The position numbers were made by a program, and so were the translations under genes. This document shows positions 42,821 to 53,320 of a stretch of 64,000 bases of DNA, piece after piece. The DNA is taken from positions 176,501-240,500 of the forward strand of contig CANXME010002132.1 in NCBI GenBank assembly GCA_948144175.1. The letters are read 5' to 3'. The notes beneath the pieces were generated by a model that worked only from the letters and a program-made list of their open reading frames with translations, made no database searches and had not been told where the DNA came from. The first letter of the stretch is position 1. Each line of letters starts with the position of its first letter. Source of the DNA: Closterium sp. NIES-65 (Eukaryota; Streptophyta; Zygnematophyceae; Desmidiales; Closteriaceae).

Positions 42821-45800
42821 CACCCCCATAGGCAAAGTGGGGGAGAACAAGAGGTCACAAGACCAGTCAAGCAAAGCAAAGCAAGCTCACGGTGGATCAC
42901 AACATCACCACACAATCCGAGCACAAGAGCAAGGCCAAAAGGCCAGTTCACATGCAAGATCATATATAAAGGTAAACAAGCAAGTGCAGGTATAGAAAGA
43001 TCACAGTACAAGCAAGGTCAAGAAGTGAGCAAGTGAGGCCAAGTAGGCACAAGACCTATCATCGTACAGAAACGCTGATGATCACAAGGCGGAAGTGCCT
43101 TGGTAAAGATATCAGCAGTGTTGGCCTCAGAGGCCACGTAAGCAAGGCGCAGCTGACCATGCTGCTGCAGCTCACGAGCAAGGAAGTAGCGAAGAGCAAT
43201 GTGCTTCGTTCTGTGCTCCAGTCTGTGCTCCCGACACAAGGCCACCATGGCCTTGTTGTCTACGTACAGAACTGGAGGAGAACAAGGCGCCTCTACTAGG
43301 TCAGTCAGCAGGTAGGTGAGCCAGCGTAACTCCTGTGCAGCCATGGCCCCCGCGTAGATCTCGGCCTCACAGCTGGAGCCGAGAACAAAAGACGAGCGGG
43401 TAGACCGCCACTAAACAGAGCCGGAACCAAGGCTGAAGGTGTAACCCTGTGACAACCGCTGCGTAGCCTGGTCGTCAGCCCAAGAAGCGTCAGCGTGACC
43501 TGTGAGGACCACTCGACGTCGCCCTCCAAGCACTAGCCCCATGCCCGACGTACTGCACAAGTAGCGCAACACCCTCTTCGCTGCAGCCATGTGCTCTAGT
43601 CGGTGTCTCCCAGGAGCAACATAGCGTGCCAAGATGCTAAGAGGGTATGCAAGGTCAGGTCGTGTGCAGGTCATCAGGTACATGAGGCAGCCAACAAGCT
43701 CTGGGTACGGGCCACTCGGCTCTACGGACTCATCCGAAGGCAGAGCTGAGAGCGAGTGGCGAGTAGACAGAGGAGTGGCCTGAGGTGAAGAGTATGTGAA
43801 GTCGAAGCGCTGAAGGACCTGCTGCACCATGTGTGACTAATTCAGGGTAATGGTGCGCTGTGCTCTGTCCCGGGTGATCTGCAAGCCAAGGTAGCTGGGC
43901 AGTTCACCCAGGTCTGTGCACGTGTGTCTCTTCTACAGCTCGGACTTCACGTGGGCGAATCCAGCAGTGTAAGCAGTAGCAAAGACCAAGTCGTCGACAT
44001 ACACGAGGATGTAGAACGGCGGCAAAGAGGTGTCGGTGATCACAAACAGCGACGGGTCGGCAGTAGAAGGAGCAAACCCAAGAGCCGCAAGTGTAGTCCT
44101 CAGTGTGTCGTTCCACTCACGAGGCACCTGGCGGAGACCGTAGACTGGCCGCCGGAGGCTCCACTGGGTACCAGGGGGAAACGACCCAGTGAAGCCAGGT
44201 GGGCGGCGCAGCCAGATCTCCTCGTGCAGGCTGCCCTGCAAGAAAGCTGTGCTGAAGTCAAGAGAGTGAAGCTCGTAGTCGCACTTAGTGGCTATGTGCA
44301 GTAGCACCCGAAGAGTGGTCATCTTAGGGGTGGGAGAGAAGGTCTGAAAGTAGTCAACTCCCTGCCGCTAACTGAAGCCTCGATCAACGTAGCGCGCCTT
44401 GAAGACAGACGGAGAACATGGCGGCCGCTTCACCCTGAAAATCCACATGCCACTGACGATGTTCGCCCCAGGTGGGGGAACCTCGTCGACGTAGGTGCCT
44501 GTGGACTTCCAGGAAGCCATCTTTGCGTCCATGGCCAACTGCCACTGAGAGGAGGAGGCACCCTCGATCGCCTCAGCGTACGATCGAGGATTCGGGATGT
44601 CTGGTGCATCTGGGTCTCCCTCAGGGGCAATCAGCGTGGACACGAGATGAGGCAAAGCAGCAGCAAAACACTGGAACTCCTCCTGCCTGTCCTCATGGAC
44701 GTCCGTGCTAAGAGCACACTCACCCCCGACGGACGGAGGATAGACAGACGCAGACTCAGCAACGAGACTAGAAGCGTAGTCTAGACGACAGCTAGCAGCA
44801 AAGTCGACAAGCTCAGCAACTAAGGCAGACGCAGCAGTGGACTCAAAGGAAGGGTCAGTGAAAACAGTAGCCAGGAGACGCGTGACAGTAGGAGTGGCAG
44901 CACGACGAGAGTGAGACTCCGGGTCAGCAAGGACAGGAAGAGAGGACTCTGGAGGAGACGGCAACGAGACACGCAGAGGAGCAGTGGACGGACGCAGTGC
45001 CATCTGGTGTGTGCCTGGGACCGCAGGAGGACGCGGACGCGAAGCACGACGACTAGTGGGAGTAGCACGAACAGGCGACGCAGGACGAGACGCAGGCTCA
45101 CGACGCTCAGCAAGACCTCCAGTAGGACCAGTGTAGGGAGAAGGAGCTGGCAGGGGGGAGGCGGGCTGTAAGTGTGACTGCAACTGGACAGGCTCTAGAC
45201 ACTCTAAGGGAGGAGCAGGGCCAGTAGAGGGCGGGAGACCAAGAACCTGCTCAAGTAGTGGAACGAAGTACGGCCGCGGCCGCGCAGTGCCTCCAGAACC
45301 AGCAGGGACAGCACCTGTACCCCCAGTGGCAGCACCAGTATCAGCAGCACCGCCAGCGCCAACTCCAGCACCCTCAGATGCACCAGCGCCAGCAGAACCA
45401 CGAGCGCCGACACCCCCAGCAGCTCCAGCTCCAGTAACTCCAGCAGCTCCAGCAGCACGAACTCCAATAGGACCGGTAGCTCCAGTACCGCCAGCAGCTC
45501 CAGCAGTACCTGCAGCAGCACCCCCACCAGCTCCAGTACCGCCAGTACGAGCACCTCCGAGACCAGTAGCAAAAGTAGTACCTCCAGCTCTAGCAGCACG
45601 GCTCCAGCACCGGGCAAACCACTCGCGCAGCTCCTGCGGAGAGAGCGGCTCCCGCCTCGACGAAGCACCGCGAGAGGTCACACGAACAAACCCACCACCC
45701 CCAAGCTCCGCAACCCCAGGCTCAGAACCCCCAGGCTCAGCACCCCCAGACTCAGCACCCCCAGGCTCAGCACCCCCAGACTCAGCACCCCCAGGCTCCG

Positions 45801-47821
45801 CACCCCTGGACTCAGCACCCCCAGGCTCCGCACCCCCAGACCCGGCACTCGCAGGCACAACACCTCGAGCAGCACCAGAGTCAACAGCTACCTCGACAGG
45901 CTCGACCGCGTCTACCTGGGACACACCTGACGGGGCAGGACCCTGAGGGGGGAGGGGGTCTACCGGGGGAGGACCTGGCGCAAGGAAGAGCGGCGGCGGG
46001 GGGAGGGGGGCAGTGCGGTAGGGGAAGAGACGGTAGTAAGGCACCGACTTGTCAAAGGTGACGTCCTGGGAGGACAGAACACGGCGCGAGGTGGGGTGGT
46101 AAAACTGCCACCCAGGCGCGTTAGGGGGGAAGCCAAGGAAGACGCAGGGAACAGCACGGGGGGAAAGCTTGTCCGCAGACAAGTCGTGGAGAAACGCCCG
46201 AGATCCCCAGACCCGAAACGCAGACGCATCGCCAACCTTCCCCGTCCACCGCTAGGTGGGGGAGGTCTCAGGCAAGGAGACCCGGGGCTGAAGGTTGAGC
46301 TGATGCGCGGCGTACTGAACCGCAAACGGCCACAGAAAATGGGGGCGAGCCGCATGGATCATGGACGTACGAGCGACGTCCATGACCATGCCAATGCGGC
46401 GCTCAGCAATCCCATTTTGCTGTGGAGAGGCCGGAAGCGTGAAGGTCTGACGGATGCCCTGTGCACGACAGAAGGCTCCCAGACGGGCAGAGGAAAACTT
46501 CCCGCCTCTGTCAGAGCGCATACGCAGAACAGGAAAGTCCGAGCCGAAACTCTCTCTAAGCCGGAGACGAGCTGCGCGGATCCAGTCGATCAACACCTCA
46601 GTGACGTCACCCTTGCTGCACAAGGGGAAGACTATGGTGTAACGCGAGTTGTCGTCAACCACCAACAGGAAGTAACGCTTGTGCCCCTGTCCACGGACGC
46701 GGGCGGGGCCCCACACGTCCATGTGAAGAGTCTGTAGCGGAGCCTCTGTCGGAGGAAACTCGGAGGAGTGAGGGGTGGCGCGCTGTCGCCCCTCGATGCT
46801 GGGGACGCAGGTAGGGGCAGGCCCCGGAGGTAGGGGAGGGATAGACCGGGGAAGACTAGAGACAAGGCCACGGGAGGCCATGCCTCGGAGACGAGGCAGG
46901 GAGGGGTGACCAAGGCGGTGGTGCCAAAGGAGAGTCTGGTGGGACAGGAGACGACATGAGCAGGGAGCAGACTTAGGACCAGACCTGGACGCTGCAGCAA
47001 ACACCTGAGTTGACGCAGCTACCTGACCAGACTCAGCAGTCGGAGGAGACTCAGTAGTAAGTGTGTACAGGCTCGACCCCGGCCGACGGGTGAACGTGGC
47101 CAAGTGTCGGCCTGTCCGAGCATACGTGCAGTGGGTCACCCGCTGACTCGTAGGAGTGAACTGGTCAACCCCCCTATCCTGTAGATCAGCTCCACTCACC
47201 AAGTTTGTAGAGAACGAGGGGAGGTAGAGACGTGACAGGGTGCTAGAGGGGGCTGCCGGGCACGGTAAGACAGTGGAGAAGCTAGCAAGGACAGGACCCC
47301 CAGAGGGGTCCGCCAGGGAGAGTGCAACCGGCCGACTAAGTGGCGTAAGCGTGGTGCGATCTCGAAAGAAGGAGCGGGAAGCACCCGAGTCAAGGGTGAA
47401 GGTGTGTAAGGCCTGAGCCGACGTGGTACCTGAGAGAGCAGACTCACCAGCACCTGGGGCAGCAGACGCACGAGCACCTAGAGCAGCAGCCTCACCAGCA
47501 TCTAGAGCAGCAGACTGGATACCGGGGTCAGGCGGCACACACAGGTGACAGACTCCCTTTGCACTACTAGACAATGCATATATTGCAGTGAGAATAGCAT
47601 CATAGTCAAGAGCAAAGATATCTACCCTCTGCCTAAGCATCTCCACCCGGTCGGGGAGCTCAGCGTCGTCGCCAAACTCTATACGCCAAGTGTCGCTCTG
47701 ACACGCGAAGCAGCGGGACTCTGTGTGACCACGCGTCCCGCAAGTCTGACCAGTCCGGACACCCGTGCTAGTAACGTACGGGTAGCGAGCAGGACTCAGC
47801 GACCCTCCACTCTGAGCGTAC

Positions 47822-48235
47822 CACTCACGAAGCTGCTGGGGTGAAAGAGTCTCGCGGGGACAACGCTGCTACTACAGTGGGCCACTACAAGAAACTCCCA
47901 AACTACCCACTCCAGGATGACTCCCACTACTGCCACCTCGACAACCCCAACTGGTGTACCACTCACGAAGCTGTTGGGGGGTGAGGGACTCACGCGGGCG
48001 ACGCTGGAGCTGCATCCTGCCACTACAAGCAGTTGCGGAACTACTCACTCCAGGACGACTCCCACTACGGCCACCCCGACAACCCCAACTAGCGTACTAC
48101 TCACGAAGCTGTTGGGGGGTGAGGGACTCACGCGGGCGACGCTGGAGCTGCATCTGGGCATGCCAGGAGCAGCAGTAGCAGTAGAAAGAGCAGCAGTAGT
48201 AAGAGCAACAATAACAGCAGTACGGGCATGGCAGT
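47822..48235. repeat. Three tandem 138-bp units in Copia C
   Basis: Units begin ACTCACGAAGCTG near 47823, 47961 and 48099. Each contains the sequence for the LSPQQLREWY-type segment that precedes the Cys/His cluster in sister elements, so a piece of gag has been tandemly triplicated. Confidence 0.8.
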
Positions 48236-48325
48236 GCTCACCAGTGGTTAGAAGGGCAAGCGTACGACGGCGGCAACGGCGATGCCGCTACCACTGTAGA
48301 GCGAGAGCTCCACGGCAGTTGTAGG

Positions 48326-48690
48326 GGTGGCTGCTCCAGGGGCGGCTGCTGCAGTGGCGGCTGCTCCAGGGGCGGCTGCTGCAGTGGCGGCTGCACCAGG
48401 GGCGGCTGCTGCAGTGGCGGCGGCTCCAGGGGCGGCTGCTGCAGTGGCGGTTGCTCCAGGGGCGGCTGCTGCAGTGGCGGCTGCTCCAGGGGCGGCTGCT
48501 GCAGTGGCGACTGCTCCAGGGGCGGCTGCTGCAGTAGCGGCTGCTCTAGGGGCGGCTGCTGCAGTGGCGGCTGCTCCAGGGGCGGCTGCTGCAGTGGCGG
48601 CTGCTCCAGGGGCGGCTGCTGCAGTGGCGGCTGCTCCAGGGGCGGCTGCTGCAGTGGCGGCTGCTCCAGGGGCGGCTGCTGCTGCTGGGC
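48326..48690. repeat. 30-bp minisatellite (about 12 units) in the Copia C leader
   Basis: Unit GGGGCGGCTGCTGCAGTGGC plus GGCTGCTCCA. The period is divisible by three, so a long Ala-rich frame (AAPGAAAAVA repeats) runs antisense to the element. I treat it as a repeat artefact. Confidence 0.9.
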
Positions 48691-48699
48691 GGCTCGGCG

Positions 48700-49500
48700 G
48701 CTCGGCTGCCCGCTAGGGGTGGCGACGGGGCTGGGTAGGGGCGGCGACGGGGCCGCTAGGGGCGGCGACGGGGCCGCGTAGGGAGGGGAGCGGTGACGGG
48801 GCCGCTAGGGGCGGCGACGTGGCCGCGTAGGGGCGGCTACGAGGCCGCGTAGGGGCGGCGACGGGGCCGCGTAGGGAGGGGAGCGGCGACGGGGCCGCGT
48901 AGGGGCGGCGACGAGGCCGCGTAGGGGTGGCAACCTGGCCGCGTAGGGAGATCAGCGGTGACGGGGCCACTAGGGGCGGCGACGGGGCCGCGTAGGGGCG
49001 GCGACGGGGCCGCGTAGGGAGGGGAGTGGCTACGGGGCCGCTAGGGGTGGCGACGGGGCCGCGTAGGGGCGGCGACGGGGCCGCGCAGGGGCGGCAACGG
49101 GGCCGCGTAGGGAGGTTAGCGGCGACGGGGCCGCTAGGGGCGGCGATGGGGCCGCTAGGGGCGGCGAAGGGGCCGCGTAGGGGCGGCTACGGGGCCGCGT
49201 AGGGAGGGGAGCGGCTACGGGGCCGCTAGGGGCGGCAATGGGGCCGCGTAGGGGCGGCGACGGGGCCGCTAGGGGAGGCTACGGGGCCACGTAGGGGCGG
49301 CAAAGGGGCCGCGTAGGTAGGGAGGCGGCAACGGGGCTGCTAGGGGCGGCGACAGGGCCGCTAGGGGCGGCGACGGGGCCGCGTAGGGGCGGTGACTGGG
49401 CCGCTAGGGGCCGCTAGGGGCCTGGAAGGGCGGCTACGGGGCCGCTAGGGGCGGCGACGGGGCCGCTGAGGGTGGCGCGAGGGGCCGTGAGAGGGGCCTC
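48700..49500. repeat. GC-rich minisatellite in the Copia C leader
   Basis: Several dozen irregular ~18-22-bp units of the GGGGCGGCGACGGGGCCGCGTA type. It continues the leader style seen in the other short-LTR Copias and is the longest in the window when the 30-bp block is included. Confidence 0.88.
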
Positions 49501-49632
49501 TAAGAGAGGTCGACAGAAGGGCAGCCCACAAGGCGCGCCCCGGGCAGGAGCGACTGTCGCTCCGGTCAGAAAAAAATGTTTTCAGTGGTGGGCCCAAGGA
49601 AGCGTTCCGACTAGGGAACCTGTTCTATACCA

Positions 49633-49759
49633 TGTGAAGAAATGAGGAATGAGATGAACTAGCAAGCAGGTGGGTACAAGTAGGAAAACCTAGAAGTGTT
49701 GTACCCCATATTGTCTACCCCACTACAGCCTACATAGACTATAGCATATGAGTTTGACA
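49633..49759 (-). repeat. 5' LTR of Copia C (127 bp)
   Basis: Differs from 42694-42820 at five positions by eye. The outer flank is GGCAC. Confidence 0.88.
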
Positions 49760-52155
49760 GGCACCATCCAGGAGAAGCATCAATACTACCACAAATCACT
49801 CCTCGCGTACACGGCTCTCCTTCGCAACCTCTCACCTAAAGAACAGCTTGGCATTCGTCCTTACAAGACGGAGTGGGCTCCCGCGCACGCGTCTTGGGAA
49901 CACCTGCGCAACTCATACATGGCAACAGATCCAGTTACGATGACTTGTCTGCTCAGCCAGCTAACATCGGTTAAAATGAAGCAAGGGGAGAAAGCGGGAC
50001 CGTATGTCAACCTGTGCCGCAATCTGCGTGACCAAGTCAAGAAATGCGGTGGGACTGTCCCCGACGACATGTTCATCTCGATGGTCATCTCTGGCCTCGG
50101 CCCCGACTGGCGACAGTGCCAATCACTCCTTCGCGCCCGAGCAACCATATCGGAGTCGGCTCTATGCGCCACGCTTCTTTCTGAGCAGAAGGAGATTGAC
50201 CTGTACAACGAGAAGAATGTCAAACAAGAAAAATTAGTCTTCTACACAGGAGCATCACAAGGGGAGCAACGCGGAAAGAAGGGAGCCTTATGCAAATACT
50301 GCAGGAAGTCTGGCCACACTATCGACCAGTGCTACAAGCGTCAGACCGCTGATGAGCGACACAACGCCTCCAACCAGCAACCATCGGCGCAAACAAAGCC
50401 CCCCGCCACTGTGTCGCCTCCTTCCGTCGCCAGCACTTCTCAATCTCCTGCACTCATCACGGCGAAGGACAAAGAAAAAGGGACAATCATAAGCTGCATG
50501 GCTCGCCGCAACAGAGGGATCCGTTACTGGGATCGAGTAACATTCGTTCGCGACGATCCCATCAACCCCGTTGCGCCCAGCACAAACAATGATCCAACAT
50601 TCTTTACCTGGTCCTCTCACCCTTCTGACATTCCTCCTGACTTCGAGCTCCCCCCTCCTACTCCGGAATCGCCGCCGAGCATTTCCGCAAACAGATATTT
50701 CGCCCTCTCACCGTACGCCGGCGACCTTGATCGCATCGTCACGGCCAAGATCGCCAACCTCGCCCGTCAGCGCTACGAGGATTTGGACACGTGGTACCTC
50801 GACAGTTGCTGCGGGCAACACATGGTGGGATCACCAAAGTTTATCAGCAACTCGCGGCGTATGCGACGACCCTGCGAAATCACCGCCGCCAACAACGGAA
50901 AAATGAAGGCATATGAGATTGGCGAAATCTACCTCGAGGCCAATGACACGAAGTTCACCATTCACATCGGAGACGTCCTCGTTGCACCTGACCTACAATA
51001 CAATTTGCTCTCGTCAGCGCAACTCATGCGGCGCGGAATCGACATTTGCAGCAATCGAAAGGAGAAGACCTTCGAGCTCTTCCCCAAAGAAACTTACATC
51101 GGAAAGGCGATCGATAACGATGGAGTCTTCGTGCTGCAATTTTCAGCTCAGGGCACCACCGGCGATTCCCACCGCACACTGCTACTGAAGATATCGACAC
51201 GTCAGAACCTGCAACCGAAGAAAACAAGACGACGGAGACACGCTGCATGGGCTGGAACACTTCCGAGCCCGCGCTCGGATCCTGGGGAGAAGTTTTGACT
51301 CCAGAAGAAGCAGCCGCGAGCGGGTGGGATGCCGTTTCAACGGAAGAAGAAGTTGGCGCGACCGACCGGGGGACTTCCCCTGCCCCAGCAGAGGAAGCTG
51401 GTACAACAGCACGAGAAGCAGTCGGAGAAGCAGAGATAGCTGAAGTCACAACGGGCGCCGAAGGAGGATGGGGAACCTCGACCGAAGCAGAACAAGGGCA
51501 CACTGAAGCAGCTGGTTTTCCTCCTGCGGAAGTCGCCGTCGTCGACCCATACTGGGCAACTCGCGGCACTTGCTGGGGAGGTCCACCTCTCCCAGATCAA
51601 TACGCCCCTGACACACCCGAGCCAATGCCAGAAGAGTCAGACGAAGAAGAGACCTACAAATTAATGGGAGAACCAACAGAGTTACCTGAACCCACCTAAG
51701 AGCCGGAGCCGCCTGTACAAGGACCACAAGAAGTTGAGGTCATCGGCGCTGAATACAGTTACTTCAGAATCCCCATGACGGGACTCCCAGTTCGGGAGTG
51801 GCCCAACCAGTGCCTGCTCGTCACCGGAGACCAAGTCGAAGCTGGCGACACCGACGACGTCATCGGTATTCCCCGCGCGCTTCTGGAGCGAATGGCGATT
51901 CGGGCGCTCTCCGCCGATACCGACAACGCCGCCGACGCAGGCCCTGAAGGGGAGGCAAACGACGAAGCAGCACGACAAAAATATTATTAGAAGACGATCG
52001 GTTACCGTACGGACCCAGAAACATGGCACCAACGGCTCGGCCATCCCTCCCACGCCACGCTAAAAAACTCGCTCAAGGCCGAAGTCTTCCACAACGTCGC
52101 GCTCCTCCTTCTTCGAAACGGCTCTCTCACCGCGGACTCACCTAACCCACCATGC

Positions 52156-52288
52156 TGTCAGAACATTATAGCTTATACATTTGTGTAGGCTGTAGTGGGG
52201 TAGCCTATAAGGGGTACAACCCAATTAGGGTTAGTACTTGTACCCAACTCTTTCATAGTTCAACCATTCTCTCGTTTCATTCTTAACA
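52156..52288 (+). repeat. 5' LTR of Copia D (133 bp)
   Basis: Shares TGTCAGAACATTATAGCTTAT with the LTR at 13063 and diverges after that, so it is a sister subfamily. The partner LTR is not in the window. Confidence 0.85.
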
Positions 52289-52389
52289 TGGTATAGAGCT
52301 GGTTCCCTCGTGGGAACTGTTCCTAGGGCCCACCACCTTTTTTTTCCTGCCCCGAGCACGCTTGGCCCCTGCCCGAGTCGCGCCCCGAG

Positions 52390-53250
52390 TCGTCTCCCCT
52401 CTAGCGGCCTCTAGCGGCCTCTAGCGGCCCCTAAAGGCCCCGTCGCGCCGCTCTTTCGGCCCCGTCGCGCCGCCCTTGCGGTCCCGTCGTGCCGCCCTTG
52501 CGGCTCCGTTGTGCCGCCCTTGCGGCCCCGTCACGCCGCCCTTACGCGGCCCCGTCACGCCGCCCTTCCGGCCCCGTCGCGCTGCCCTTGCGGCCCCGTC
52601 GCGCCGCCCCTTACGCGGCCTCGTCGCCGCCCTTCCCTTCGGCCCCATCGCCGCCCTTTCGCGGCCTCGACGCCCGCCCTTACAGCGGCCCCGTCGCCCG
52701 CCCTTCAGCAGGCCCCGTCGCCCGCCCTTTCAGCGGCCCCACCGCCGCCCTTTCAGCGGCCTCGTCGCCGCCCGCCCTTTTAGCGGGCCCCGTCGCCGCC
52801 CTTTCAACGGCCCATCGCCGCCCTACTAGCGGCCCGTCACCCGCCCTTTCAGCGGCCCCACCGCCGCCCTTCCAGCGGCCCGTCGCCCGCCCTTTCAGCG
52901 GCCCCACCGCCGCCCTTTCAGCGGCCCCGTCGCCGCCCGCCCTTCAGCGGGCCCCGTCGCCGCCCTTTCAGCGGCCCGTCGCCGCCCTTCCCTCGGCCCG
53001 TCGCCGCCCTTTCAGCGGCCCGTCGCCGCCCTTTCAGCGGCCGGTCGCGGCCCTTCCACGGCCTCGTCGCCGCTCACCCGCTCAGCGCCCGAGCCGCCGA
53101 GCAGCCCAACCGCCGAGCCGCAGAGCCGCCTAGCAGCCGAGCCGCCCGACCGCCGAGCCGCCCGACCGCCGAGCCGCCCAGCAGCCGAGCCGCCGAGCCG
53201 CACCGCAGCCGAGCCGCCCAACCACCAAGCCGCCCGACCGCCCCACTTGC
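52390..53250. repeat. GC-rich minisatellite leader of Copia D
   Basis: Units CGGCCCCGTCGCGCCGCCCTT (52430-52620), then CCGCCCTTTCAGCGGCCC (52680-53050), then GCCGAGCCGCCCGACC (53090-53240). It has the same two-part order as the leader at 13285-14150. Confidence 0.85.
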
Positions 53251-53320
53251 CTGGTAAGAGCAGAGTCTCTGCCACTGCAATGCCCTGCCCCACTGTACTC
53301 ACTGCCTGTCTACTACTGTT

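Larger units (their letters stand above)
42694..49759 (-). mobile_element. Copia C: short-LTR Copia inserted in Copia B, decayed
   Basis: The 127-bp LTRs are at 42694-42820 and 49633-49759, with five differences by eye (about 4%). The target duplication GGCAC is on both sides (42689-42693 and 49760-49764). In minus sense the parts are: 5' LTR with primer site TGGTATAGAACAGG, minisatellite leader 49480-48240, Cys/His cluster 47780-47690, protease region near 47390, integrase 46980-46250, Pro/Gly/Ala linker 46000-44600, reverse transcriptase 44440-43930, RNase H 43500-43020. The usual gag N-terminus is not recognisable. It has several breaks and is older than the copies at 4120 and 13063. Confidence 0.9.
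41700..52155 (+). mobile_element. Copia B: old LTR retrotransposon invaded by two other Copias
   Basis: The presumed 5' LTR at 41700-42126 opens TGTTGAAACAATTG, has a TATATAAAG box near 41722 and ends ATCAGCA. It is followed by a Met-tRNA-type primer-binding site TGGTATAAGAGC at 42127. Parts in order: gag 42230-42693 and 49765-50260 (split by the Copia C insertion); CX2CX4HX4C zinc knuckle CKYCRKSGHTIDQC near 50300; protease region WYLDSCCG near 50800; GAG-pre-integrase WHQRLGHPS near 52035. Copia D follows at 52156 and the remainder of B is not seen. It is broken in several places. It belongs to a different Copia family from the short-LTR copies (longer LTR, canonical knuckle, no Gly-rich linker). 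Its left boundary cannot be confirmed by a target repeat. Confidence 0.75.

Noticed and set aside
48327-48716. 129-residue Ala-rich plus-strand frame
   Set aside because: Purely a 30-bp minisatellite with a period divisible by three, antisense to Copia C.
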